A DNA stretch of 64,000 nucleotides from Nageia nagi (Eukaryota; Pinophyta): contig JBITNC010000001.1 of assembly GCA_050084985.1 (NCBI GenBank), positions 101,370,001 to 101,434,000 on the forward strand, written 5' to 3'. Below, one piece after another: positions 53,782 through 64,000 of the stretch; position 1 is the first letter of the stretch, and every line of letters begins with the position of its first letter. The translations under genes and the position numbers were made by a program. The notes beneath the pieces were generated by a model, which had not been told where the DNA came from, did no database searches, and saw only the letters and a list, made by a program, of their open reading frames with translations.

Positions 53782-56670
53782 CTACTTAAAAATATGAAAT
53801 AATAAGCATGTGTTTTCAATAAATAAAATGTTAAGTTTTAACTAAGTAAATAATACATGTTACATTTAACACTAAATACATAGTTGATTTGATTCACAAG
53901 TACAAATGTTAAATAATAACCTATGTTTTCAAATACATTTCTCATCTCAAAAATTGTAGATGTAGAGTGATATTATTAAGGCTTATTTTCTTATCTAAAA
54001 TTAAGCTTTCACCTGGATGCCCACATAAGAAGAGCCCAAGTCCTACCAATCCTCAACCAATTCCCCTTGTACAGCAATATACTCTCACAAGGAGAAGTAC
54101 TAGCTATTTTCTAAAGTTTTGATATTTATTAGATTGACCAAATTATTAATCTTGATTAGGTTTCAAGTTATCCTCTTAGGTTATCAGGATAATCTTTGAA
54201 TGGACATGCGGATATGTGGTATCACTACACATACCTTTCCACCTATTGGAGTTGTATCCAGACCAATAGAGGACTTAGGAGCAATTAAGCAATACAAATT
54301 TTTCATCACTTGGATCATCAGACTTAAAAGCTCCATTCTGCTTGTCCTCACCTCATGGCTCCCCAAATAAGTTATGTTACAGAATGTACGTGCAAATGTG
54401 TTCATTTTAGAGGGTTGCTCATTTTAATGTTTACGATTTTGCATAAGTAAATAAAAAAAAAGTGCTTAAACATGAAGTAAAAGAGCATAAGTAAACAGAT
54501 ATCATCCATTCAATGCTTGGAACCTTAAGAGTCTAATGGGTTTTGTTTACTATCCCCTAAAGGACATTTTTACAAAGGTCCATATCTTGCACAAGTTAAC
54601 CTTGCATAAAGGATAAATCAATTTTTATAATTTGCACAAGTCCAATAACTTTGCATAAAAATACTTTAGCATGTAGCATTTCATAACTTTGAATTAAGTA
54701 ATAAGCATGTATCTTAAGTATCATCCCTATTAATTTGCATAAGTTGATTTTGCATAAGTAAATAAGCATGCATCGATAACTTAAAGAAATAAGTACTAAT
54801 TATAAGCATGCAATAACTTAAGTATTAAGTAGGAAGCATGGATCAAAAAATTAAGTAAGCATGCATTATAACTTAAAATTATGCAAGCAACATGCATTAA
54901 ACTTTAAGTAAAAAAATCATACATTTTTTCTCTTTCTTTTACTTAAAAATGGATCCCTTCAATAAATACTTAAATAAGCATGCTTGATATATTTTTCAAA
55001 AATAAATACCTATCTAACCATCAATCTTTTAAAGAAATGCATTTTAATTAAGCACTTAGTAAACGCTAAAAAATTTCTACATTTTTTAAATAATGATGGA
55101 ACTAAAAAAAATGCATTCTTTGAAAGTAATTTAGTTAAGTCAAGCAATTTTCCTTCTAAACATAAAATAATACCTAAAATTATTTCCTTAACACTTAAAA
55201 GGAAATGATGGCAATGCATTTAATTTTTGGACTAAGCTATTAATACAAATTTTTATTAAGCACTCAAAATCAAAAGTTTTAAACAATCCAAAACAAAAAA
55301 ATACTGAAGGATTTACAAGTAAAGAGGGAACCAATAATATTTATGATCTCCCCCTTTTGCTCTACGCTAAGTTTAAAGAAAAATGGAGGCCAGACATAAA
55401 AACGAGAACAGACAGACGAAGGTTGGACATAATAATAAAGCGAGAAGAGACAGACGAAGGTCGGACATAGCAAGGTGAAGGTGAAAAATTGGGAGGATGA
55501 TCGCAGGGTAAGCGCGGTGTCCTTTTAACAGGCATGAAGACCTAATTTTAATGGTGCAAGGGTTGCGAATGAAGGAGAGAAGCCCAACAAGGATTTTTGC
55601 ATAATCACTATTAACAATAATGGCTGTAATGTTCACTTCAGCAAGCATGGGAACCGGGGCTTCAGCCACGACTGCGATTTTAATGGTGCGAGGGTTTGCG
55701 AATGGAGGTGCAAGGCACCACGCAAGGAGGAGGTGCTTCAGCCGCGAGCAGATGTACAGGGCACCATGTGATGTTGTGCATGGGGTGTTACAAATAAAAT
55801 GCAGGGAGGATCCCAGATGCTATGACGTCAACCAAAGTGCCCACCAAACCCTATCAATCCAAATTGGAGAGGAGGCTACGCGTGGGGAGGGATTTCAATA
55901 AAAACGCATGTAGAGGTCGACCTAAGGAACCCCTCGATCTCATTGCCATGGTCAAACCCAGGAGACTTGTTGCAGGGATGTGTTAGAAGGGAGGTCTGAA
56001 GGTGTCAAGAGGACGCAGAGGGGCAGAGGTCTGACGAACGGATGGCAGAGGCCATGCAAGAGGAGGTCGCAGGGGTTCAAGTATGGACATCCATCAAAGA
56101 GTAGCTGAAATTGTTTGTTTTTTTTTTTTGTCTCAGGCCAGCCAGGGGTTGGTCAGTCAAAGGTGATTGAATGTAAATAAATAAACAAAATTATGTTGTT
56201 TTCAATCACAAAGTATAGAAATAAAAAGATTTTGATATATTTAAAAATAGACTTGTCTACAAAAATCCTCCCCCTTTATATAAAACAAAAAACTCCTTTT
56301 TTTTTTAAATGCAAATCATTGAAAAAAAATAGTAAAAGTAATTATCTTCTTTTTTTTGTTAGTATTAAAGGTAATTGTAAAAAAGATTAAGGGACTTGTT
56401 GAATACAACTATTTTGATATAAAAACTAAGGTAGGCATAACTATATATATTTAAAAAAAAAAAATAGCAATACATATATAGAGCAATTTTATAATAAAAA
56501 AATTGCAACTAACATAGAAATTGTTAGTATAAATAACAATTACATTGTATTGCTATTTTTTAAAAATATTGAAAAAAAAAATGAACTAGCACATAACATA
56601 TATGTTAGTATCATTATTGAAATAAGCCAAAAGATAAAATGAAGGAGGTTATACATTCTCTTGATTTTAC
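53782..56670 (-). other. Intron-like leader of copia A2
   Basis: On the minus strand a donor-like GTGAG|GTAAAATC begins at 56670. An acceptor-like TTTTTAAGTAG ends at 53782, three bases before the gag ATG at 53778. The interval is 2889 bp. The central part (about 55350-56120) is GC-rich and not recognised. TGCATGC words cluster at 54700-54990, and the conserved pre-gag block is at about 53940-54555. Confidence 0.6.
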
Positions 56671-56752
56671 CTCACAATAAAGAGTAAACCTCCAAAGATG
56701 ATGGATAAGGATGAAGATCTCCCAAAATGTTGAAGAAGAGCTTCCACACCTT

Positions 56753-56766
56753 GCTCTAATATCAAA
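56753..56766 (-). promoter_or_regulatory. Primer-binding site of copia A2
   Basis: The plus strand reads GCTCTAATATCAAA, so the element strand reads TTTGATATTAGAGC. This is the initiator tRNA-Met site with two transitions. Confidence 0.8.
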
Positions 56767-57271
56767 TGAGAGAATTGAACTATAACAAGAACAATCTTAA
56801 ACTATCAAGACCACATGAAAGCTCTCAATTCACATCTATCTAACTCATAAATAAGACAATCACACAAAGTAACTCAAGATGTAAAGTGGTTCCTTCAACT
56901 AGGAGTACATCCACTACTAGATCTTTATTTCAATCACAAATACAACTCTCTTACAATCCTCCTAATCTCAACTCCTACACTTCTATCCTATAGCATAACT
57001 TTACTCCACAATTGGTGTGTGATCACAAAGAGGAAGCCTTCTATTTATAGGCCAAAATCTTTTTTTAGATCACCCTTTTATCCAATGTACAAAAGCATGA
57101 CATGCACATCCTTTTACCTAAGGGGCATGCTCATGACATGGAGTGTAGGATAAGTTACATTATCATATTCACTTAAATACTTAAAGTATCAAATGATACC
57201 TTTAAATATTAGTGAACTTTCATAGAAGATTTAATACAAACCTTTACAATAATGCATTATACATTCCAACA
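56767..57271 (-). repeat. 5' LTR of copia A2
   Basis: This 505-bp LTR has TG...CA ends and adjoins the PBS at 56753-56766. The plus strand CTATTTATAGG near 57042 is the reversed TATA box. Confidence 0.93.
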
Positions 57272-57276
57272 CTGAG

Positions 57277-58860
57277 AAGGCAAATACATGACAAATTAGT
57301 ATACCAATTCCCTATCTATGAAACATATGAATTTGATATTACTATTTCAAACATATGTGGATATTTTTAGCATTGCTACAAAATTATACTTATTACCAAG
57401 TCAAAATAAAAATGTTGCTCCAAAGATATTGAATGTTGGTCACCAAATCTTCATACACTGATAGGAATTATTTAGTTATCTCCCATCCTTTCTGTTCAAG
57501 TCCCTTAAGAAGATAATAATAGATATTCCTTTAGGATACTATCAAAATACTATGCTTCAAGATAAACCTGCTATGAGGGAAATTAGACTAAGCAAAAATT
57601 TAGTGAGCACAAGGCTCACTATAATGAGGATGTTTGAGCACAGGGCTCACTACATTTGTGCTCATCCAATTAAAATCATAGTTGTCAAAGCTTTGTTAAA
57701 CTTCTTGTTCCCCATTAGAAATGAGCTAAACTAAGAATCATATGCTTCAACACATTCAAGTAGCCTCTCTAGAAGAAAGTATAGACCATGTTAGTACAAT
57801 CACTCATGCTATTAATGTATTTAAAACCATAATAGAATGATGTGTTAGTATTAAATATTGAAAGTAATTCTAATTTTGATAGGATGCTTATTTCACAGCT
57901 ACAACATATTCTTTTTATGTGTTTTACTTGCATGAAAAATATAGAAGAAATATAAATCGAACACCAAGTTTATATTGAACATTCAAAATACAATCGAGAG
58001 TTTCTAGATATATAGCTAATGTATCCACAACATTCAAAGATATATATTGATACGTGGATGTATCCAAAATACACATATCCATAATCTATCAAGATATAAA
58101 GCCAATGTATCCAAAACATTAAGAGATATATATTGATACATGGATGTATCCAAAATACATGTATCCAATTTCTATATAAATATTTGAATGCATACAAAAT
58201 CTACATAAATGTATCAAAAATCCCTTCGCCCAACATTTCCTTATCAATCCTGCACATCACATAACATTGTCAAGCTCATTTAAAAAAGTGAAGTATAATT
58301 TATAGCTCATAGAATTTTATTGAAATCTATCATACTAAAAACCTTCTACACCCCATCTAACTCCTTAAACTTTAAGTTCTTTCATCAGCCTGAAGAAGTA
58401 TTTCAACTTCAAGTTCTTCAACCTTGACTAAGACGTTTGTAATTCGATTTCATAACCTATCTCTCTTTTTCATTAATATTTTATTTCATCTTTTGTTGAC
58501 TTCAATTCACTTTCAAATATATGCAACTGCTCCTTCTTCTCCTTCTGGAATTTAAATAGAACTTCAAATTTGGTTTGAATGTAAAGTAAATCTTTCGTAC
58601 TTGAATGATCTAAATTTGTGTCAACATTAGAAGTTAGATGTTGTGATGATCTCTTTCTGGAACACGAAGGTTCATCATTGTTTCCCATTTTTGGATATCT
58701 ATGTAATCAAGACAAAATGGTTTCAAACATATGTGGATATTTTTCACACTACCCAAAAATTATACTTATTACCAAGTCCAAAAAAATATGTTGCTTGAAA
58801 GATATCGAACCAACTAAACTAAGAACCATATACTTCAACACATTCAACTAGCCACTCTTC
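57277..58860. other. AT-rich region with an internal duplication, no gene recognised
   Basis: Sequence at 57345-57430 (TTTCAAACATATGTGGATAT...) recurs at 58721-58806, and sequence at 57729-57813 (AACTAAGAA-CATAT-CTTCAAC) recurs at 58817-58938. This is a divergent duplication with unequal spacing. A minus-strand frame at 58688-58473 (charged, FQKEKKEQLHIFESELKSTKDE) looks coiled-coil-like but is not recognised. Near 58030-58195 an 86-bp unit with GTATCCAAAA is doubled. Confidence 0.5.
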
Positions 58861-59400
58861 TTATTGTGAGTGCCCTGGTAGATCTGTATGCAAAATTGAT
58901 GTATAAAAGAAACTGTAGGCCATGTTAGTACAATCACTCATGCTATGAAGGCAATTGGGTTGAGCACAAATGTAACGATCCCTATGCTAAAACATCCTCA
59001 AATGCAACTCATAACTCTCAAATATTTGCTAAACCTCTTGTTCCCCATTACAACACATATTTTCTCATGAAATAATTATCCATGTTTTCAATTAATGAAG
59101 CACTTGGGACCCAACTATAACAACATAACCTTTGTATGTGTTGTACTTGCATACAAAGTATATGTATGCAAAATGTGAAAGAAAAGATGATGCTTTGATA
59201 GACATGTATGCAAAATGTACAACATTACACAATATCCATGAAATTGTTCAACAACATGCACAACCCAAACACATTTTTAATGAGAGACATGCATGCAAAA
59301 TTTCATATGTTTTAAAAATTATCATTGTGAATGACCTAATAGACATGGATGCAAAATGTACAAGAATGCATCATTCTTATTACTGAAGTCTATGGCTTGT
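58861..59400 (+). pseudogene. PPR gene remnant
   Basis: PLS-type PPR words in broken frames include VSALVDLYAK (about 58868), YMYAKCERKDDALIDMYAKCTTL (59157-59225) and KIIIVNDLIDMDAKC (59311-59360). No complete repeat array remains. Confidence 0.7.
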
Positions 59401-60205
59401 CTTTCGAAGGAGAATGTATAGACAAGGAGAAACAATCTCTTGTGATAGAATTGAATATTTTTTGTGGTAAAGGGTAGAAGATAGAGAACTCTCATAATAG
59501 AATTCTTCATGAGTCCCTTCCTAAGTTGTGGGATACGTTGGTTCTCCCCATTATGCATTACTTCATACTAGATGGGCATTTCTCGATCGTTAGAAGTTAT
59601 CACATGGCATTCCTCAACCACGTTGGCACCAAAAAAAGGACACCCCGACTCACGACTTAGGTAGGGACTCAAAGATCTCCATTCTAAGACTATTTATCAT
59701 TTATCCCGAAAACTTTCAATTTCCCAAGAGAGTTTCTACTTGTTAATACACTCTCCTCGAAAGCCAAGACAGAGACTTTAGCAAGCGTAATGCATACGAT
59801 AAATGAGTTAGTTATAAAAAAAATGCATTCCTCATAGCTAGACAATTTCATACACTGCAATGATCACGAGATAGAAACAAAATATGCATTAAGTTATTAA
59901 TATTTGATCACAAGATATGCATTAAGTTACTCCAATTATCATAAGATATGCATTAAGTTACTGATATTTGAGCCCTGCATAGATTTGTTTGACAATGGAA
60001 ATGCATAGTAAGAATTAAATACCTTTAACTCATATTGTAATCAGTTAAAATGCCAATTAACATTCCAATTTGAAAAAAAAAAAACAAGTATAAATTAACA
60101 ATGCTCGCACGAAGTAATAAAACTTGGCTAATTCTCACAATACCATCTATTTTAAAAATTATCATTGTGAGCGAATGATTCACAATGTCCATATGGGAGA
60201 CTACA
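59401..60205. other. Unassigned region
   Basis: I see no domain here. ATATGCATTAAGTTA recurs three times at about 59883-59960 and could be a short local duplication. A CACTGCAATGATCAC word near 59857 resembles the PPR T-AMI segment but is isolated. Confidence 0.4.
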
Positions 60206-60669
60206 TAAGGTCTGGGAATTATTTGATAAGATATATGTTGTAGACATAATTTTATGTGCTACAATGATTTTATGTCAGTATAATCACCCAAAATGTAACA
60301 ACATAACCTTTATATGTGTTCTACAATCACTCAAACTATAACAAGATGCATCATGGATACAAAATGATAGTATTAAATATTGAAACTAATTCTGATTTTG
60401 ATAGGATGTGCAATTCATGACTACAACATATTCTTTTTATGTGTTCTACTTGTATGCAAAATGTGGAAGAAAATATGAGGTCTCCTGATTTTGACAATAT
60501 GCATGATGCAAATACAATCTTATGGACTAAAATGATTCAAAGAATGCCCTTCAACTACCTTCAATTGATTGAACTTGTAAAAAAATATAAGCTAACTTGT
60601 AGATGTCAATCTTCATATTCTACAAATTATGAAAATTCCAACTTGAGAATTAAAAAAGTTTCATTTTGA
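60206..60669 (+). pseudogene. PPR gene remnant
   Basis: ELFDKIYVVDIILCATMI (about 60218-60270) closely resembles the PPR fragment at 33236. A second part at 60430-60550 reads YLYAKCGRKYEVS in one frame and FDNMHDANTILWTKMIQRMP in the next. Several frame breaks are present. Confidence 0.7.
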
Positions 60670-61085
60670 GGAAGACATTTAAACAATGTACCTTTAGACT
60701 CTTCATCCATGTTGTTGGTTGTTGGTGTTTTGAAGCAATTTAGTGGGCCAGATACAGAGCTCTCTATGGAGCTAGCTCACTTCTAGGATAAGGACAAAGT
60801 TAAGGCCAAAGGAATTGAATTTACCATAAGCATTGTGCTTAGTGCTAAAGTATTTGGCTTGGCATTTTAAGGAAGAGTGTATGGACAAGGAGAAACACTC
60901 ATTATTTCTCCCTATCAATACACTGTTCCTCCAAAGATAAGCCAGAGACTTTAGTAATAAGCGCAATGCATATAGTAAATTCAATTCCTTTTGCCTTTAC
61001 TTCCCTCATCCCATGAGTGTTAGCTCCATGTAGAGCTTTGTATCGAGAGTTAAGGACAAAAGTTCCAATCCCCATTCATGGTCCA

Positions 61086-61175
61086 ATTCTCTACATATAC
61101 AAGTTTATGAAGTCAATATATGGTTTGAAGCAAGATCCAAGAGCATGTTATGCTAAGAAGGATACATTGGTAATA
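61086..61175 (+). pseudogene. Copia reverse-transcriptase scrap
   Basis: The frame LYIYKFMKSIYGLKQDPRACYAKKD matches the copia RT segment K-LYGLKQAPRAWY. Only about 30 codons remain, with no LTRs nearby. Confidence 0.7.
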
Positions 61176-61476
61176 TACATATATAGTATCAAACTTGTAC
61201 CTTGGTTGTTAGCCATAGGATGAGGATATCGATAATGTACATGATTCAAACACAATTTTTATAACATAATTTTTTTTAAACATAGTATTGTAAAATGTTG
61301 TTTAGGTTTTTAAAACATAATTTTTTTAATCTTATGTAAAATTATTTTTAATATTTAATATTTTATTACACCTTCAATAAATAGAATCTTCTTGATGATA
61401 TTAACCCTTCTAAAGTTAAAGTAAAATATAACGAGATGCAGTTTATTGGGCTTCAATGGTTGCAACATATGCACAA

Positions 61477-61830
61477 AATCATCCATTAGAGAGTGGTTGA
61501 AAACTGATTTTCATTGAATGTTGTTGTTTGGAGTGCCATAGTCAAAATGTTGTTATTCGGAGACCCATAAGGAACATCCATCATAAAGTGGTTGAAACTG
61601 GGTTTTCATCATATGTTGTTGTTGTGATTGCTTTAGTTGACATGCATGCAAAATGTGGAAGAATACAAAAGGCCTAGAAAATATTTGGCATGATGCATGA
61701 TGAAGATACGGTTTCATGGACTAGGTTTTCAACAAATGTTATCATTGTGAGTGTCCTAGTATACATGTATGTAAAACGAATATCTAGAAGAAGGTATGGA
61801 CATCTTCAAAATGCCCCTAGTATAATGTTT
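61477..61830 (+). pseudogene. PPR gene remnant
   Basis: One unit is clear: VVEIGFSS-like sequence, then ALVDMHAKCGRIQKA-KIFGMMHDEDTVSWT (about 61627-61722). It continues NVIIVSVLVYMYVKR. The upstream part repeats the E-TGFSS-VVV block twice in broken form. Confidence 0.75.
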
Positions 61831-62570
61831 GCAAAATATCGAACAAATATTCACAAAAGATAAATGTATGGTGCAAATGAAATTCCATCGACTGTAAACC
61901 ATACAAATACAATAAAAAAAGGGTTTTCATTGCTTACTTTCATAGCTCGGGTGAATTAGTTGTAGGAAATATTATTGTAGATTTTTGCACGGCTTCCGCT
62001 AGTTGGGGTTTTGGGGTCAACTAAGTGAAATGAGAAAATGATCTAGGGTTTTGGATTTTTATGCAGTTTCAAACATCCATAAAATAGTAGTTGAAAATGG
62101 TCTATCATTACATATTCTTGTTATGAATGACCTAATAGACATTTATCAAATAGTAGTTGAAAATGGTCTTTCATCACATTTTCATCTATCAAACACTATT
62201 TGAAAATGGGTTTTCATGGAATGTTGTTTTAATCTATCAAACACTAGCTGAAAATGACATGCATGCAAAATATCCATTCTATTTGACAAGAGTCATGGTG
62301 CAAATGTAAATCCATCGGCTGTAATTCATACAAATACAAAAAAAGGAGTTTTAAGTGCTTACTTTTACAGCTAAGGTAGATTTCAAAGCAAGAAATACTG
62401 CAACAAGAAGGTTCTTCAGAGCTCCACTAACTGGGGTTTCAAGGTCAACTGAGTGGAATGGGAGAATGGACTAAGGTTTTGGAGGTTATACATGGTTTCA
62501 AACGAGCTCGTCAACTTGCATTAATTAAACATAGTAGACGTCCAAAAAGTTGGTTACCTCAGGCAATGTG
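61831..62570 (+). other. Degenerate repeats related to the PPR remnants
   Basis: AGTTGAAAATGGTCT-TCAT-ACAT occurs at about 62090 and 62157, with weaker copies to 62250. GGTTTTCATTGCTTACTTTCATAGCT (61921) has a relative at about 62349. ACTGGGGTTT-GGGTCAACT is doubled at 61999 and 62430. Nothing codes here. Confidence 0.45.
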
Positions 62571-62604
62571 GCCCGCTTACTTTTAAAAAAAAAATTGGTC
62601 TGCA

Positions 62605-63075
62605 GACTTGCGATACTAATATTGCATTTTAGTTTCATGAATTGTCGTAATTTTTCCACTTGACATATTCATAAAACTAATGCGACATTTTAGTTTCGTG
62701 AATATGTTGTAGAGTTTTTTTTTTTAAACTTAGGTTTACATATTCGTGAAACTAATAAAACATATTAATTTAGTGAATATGACATTATTTTAGCGATTAT
62801 GTTGCAAAGATTTTTATTTTTTTAAATTAGGTCAACATATTCGTAAAACTAACATGACGGATTGGTTTCGTGAATCTATAAACCTGGATTTCATGGCAAA
62901 AATTGTGTCACATTCGCGAAACTAAAATGTAGCATTAGTTTCTGGAATATGTACCGATTTGAAAAATTAGAGTGCATATTTGCGAAATAAAAATGTAGTT
63001 TTAGCGTCACAACTATGCAACCAACTTTTTTTTTGACAGATTTGCTTGTATAGATTAGTTTCGCGAATATGCATA
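62605..63075. repeat. Cluster of an inverted TTAGTTTCGYGAATATG motif
   Basis: About twelve imperfect copies of one 17-18-base motif alternate between strands. Clear ones are 62688-62706 (TTTTAGTTTCGTGAATATG), 62739-62756 (its reverse complement), 62835-62852 (reverse), 62911-62925 (reverse, with TTCGCGAA) and 63053-63071 (forward, with TTCGCGAA). Each core is itself near-palindromic. It overlaps no coding sequence. Confidence 0.7.
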
Positions 63076-64000
63076 GATGGTCACCGAAAAGCGGACGAGG
63101 CCCATAGAAATTTCCAATAGATGTGTTAGAATATCAAAAACCACACAAGATTTTCAAGTTGTTAGGGGGGCGAAAAGTCCCTTAGCTAGACAATACTATA
63201 AACTCTAAACTATGGAATAAGTTCAAGAATGATTTTAATGACCACAAGTACCTGCAATAACCTTGTGTTGTGGTTTGTTGTGTGTAGTAATTAGATTCGT
63301 TCTCTCTAACGAGATTTCATGCCTTTAAACTTCTCTCTTTCGAAGTTCCAACCACTCACGTAACTGGTTTAAATATTTGTATCGTTCAACAACACCTTAT
63401 TTAATTATGTTTTTGGAGCTATGCCTCTTCCCTCTTGCACCATATCATGACTTAAGCAAGCTATCTCTTGCATTCACATGTCCTTTTATTAGTAATATTT
63501 AAAAACAAATTATGATGCTTTGAATGGAATAAAATATTATAGTCCAACAAACCTGACTTGCTAATGATGGCAAATTACCGATATGATACGCAACATGCAT
63601 AAGAGCAATTATAGGGAGATAAAACTTTTAATCTGGCGAAAGGAATAAGAATTGTAGTGAAAGACTCAAATCAAGAAACCTAATGCATTCACATAATAGA
63701 CATGAAATTGTGAATATGAAAAAGTAAGAATAAATCCACTAATTTGTATTATAGACATACTTGAATGTAATATGAATAATATTATGTAACATGATATTTA
63801 ATATGCAATCCTAAACAATTTTATTATGACGTGGAGTTTGTATTTAGTTGTTTCAGTTGTAGTTGTAGTTCTAGTTGTATTTATATACATGTACATTTAT
63901 ATTTGTTACTTTTTTATAAATAATAGATCATATAGTTTTTTAATTTTATTACAACCAACTAATTGTTTAACATTTCATAAGTGAGATTTCACCTCTCCAC
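63076..64000. other. Unassigned AT-rich end of the window
   Basis: I see no LTR pair, domain or RNA gene. TGTTAGAATATC at 63123 has an LTR-like start, but no matching partner, PBS or end can be found. GTTGTAGTTGTAGTTCTAGTTGTA near 63855 is a short six-base-period repeat. Confidence 0.4.

Larger units (their letters stand above)
34326..57271 (-). mobile_element. Ty1/copia retrotransposon A2, full length, interrupted by B2
   Basis: LTRs at 34326-34831 and 56767-57271 are flanked by a perfect TSD, CTGAG (34321-34325 and 57272-57276). The minus-strand order is 5' LTR, PBS, leader, gag, protease, integrase, [B2], RT, RNase H, 3' UTR, polypurine tract, 3' LTR. Without B2 and one TSD copy the length is about 8.82 kb. 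Coding regions are broken throughout, although RT keeps a YVDD motif. Confidence 0.94.

Noticed and set aside
63123-63480. Possible LTR starting TGTTAGAATATC
   Set aside because: No partner LTR, PBS, polypurine tract or TSD could be found, and similarity to the B LTR stops after about ten bases.

Overview
This window is repeat-dense plant nuclear DNA, most likely from a gymnosperm (inference). It holds no intact host gene. Nearly everything is nested LTR retrotransposons, and the rest is decayed pentatricopeptide-repeat (PPR) gene fragments of the kind abundant in conifer-like genomes. I assigned boundaries from TG...CA LTR ends, 5-bp target-site duplications (TSDs), primer-binding sites complementary to initiator tRNA-Met (TGGTATCAGAGC type), polypurine tracts and translated domains.

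Left nest (1-25485): a Ty1/copia element on the minus strand (A3) has its 5' LTR at 24985-25485, and its leader runs off the left edge. Inside that leader sits plus-strand copia A1 (1379-23417). A1 is itself broken by a minus-strand gag-only element (6995-11224, TSD TAATC) and by plus-strand copia B1 (11951-20776, TSD GATTA). Middle (25486-34325): a plus-strand copia LTR with leader but no coding region (A4, 25643-29222), then old DNA holding a SWIM-type zinc-finger pseudogene, a 185-bp tandem repeat, a PPR remnant and small tandem duplications. Right nest (34326-57271): minus-strand copia A2 (TSD CTGAG) contains minus-strand copia B2 (37298-51414, TSD GCTCC), whose polypurine tract is split by a gag-only Ty3/gypsy-type element (37802-43069, TSD CCCCC). 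From 57272 to 64000 there are PPR remnants, a copia reverse-transcriptase scrap and an odd cluster of inverted motifs.

The most interesting result is the architecture of the copia family. In all six copies the PBS is followed by about 3 kb of non-coding leader before gag. Wherever visible, the leader begins with a splice-donor-like TGAG|GTAAA (GC in A3, GAGAG in A4) and ends with an acceptor-like TAG two to three bases before the gag ATG. This looks like a giant 5' leader intron. Spliced RNA could be the Gag-Pol mRNA and unspliced RNA the copied genome. The central part of this intron-like leader differs between copies and carries host gene debris (PPR repeats, a chloroplast glutaredoxin fragment), while a roughly 600-bp block next to gag and clusters of TGCATGC motifs are conserved.

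Several defects are shared between copies: an integrase zinc-finger frameshift in both B copies, an amber codon at the RT/RNase H junction in A1, B1 and B2, and a lost zinc-knuckle Cys in both A copies. B2 has LTRs that differ at only 5 of 497 positions, yet its frame is broken. This suggests that defective copies were mobilised in trans. Two unrelated gag-only non-autonomous elements, one copia-like and one gypsy-like, share the same nests.
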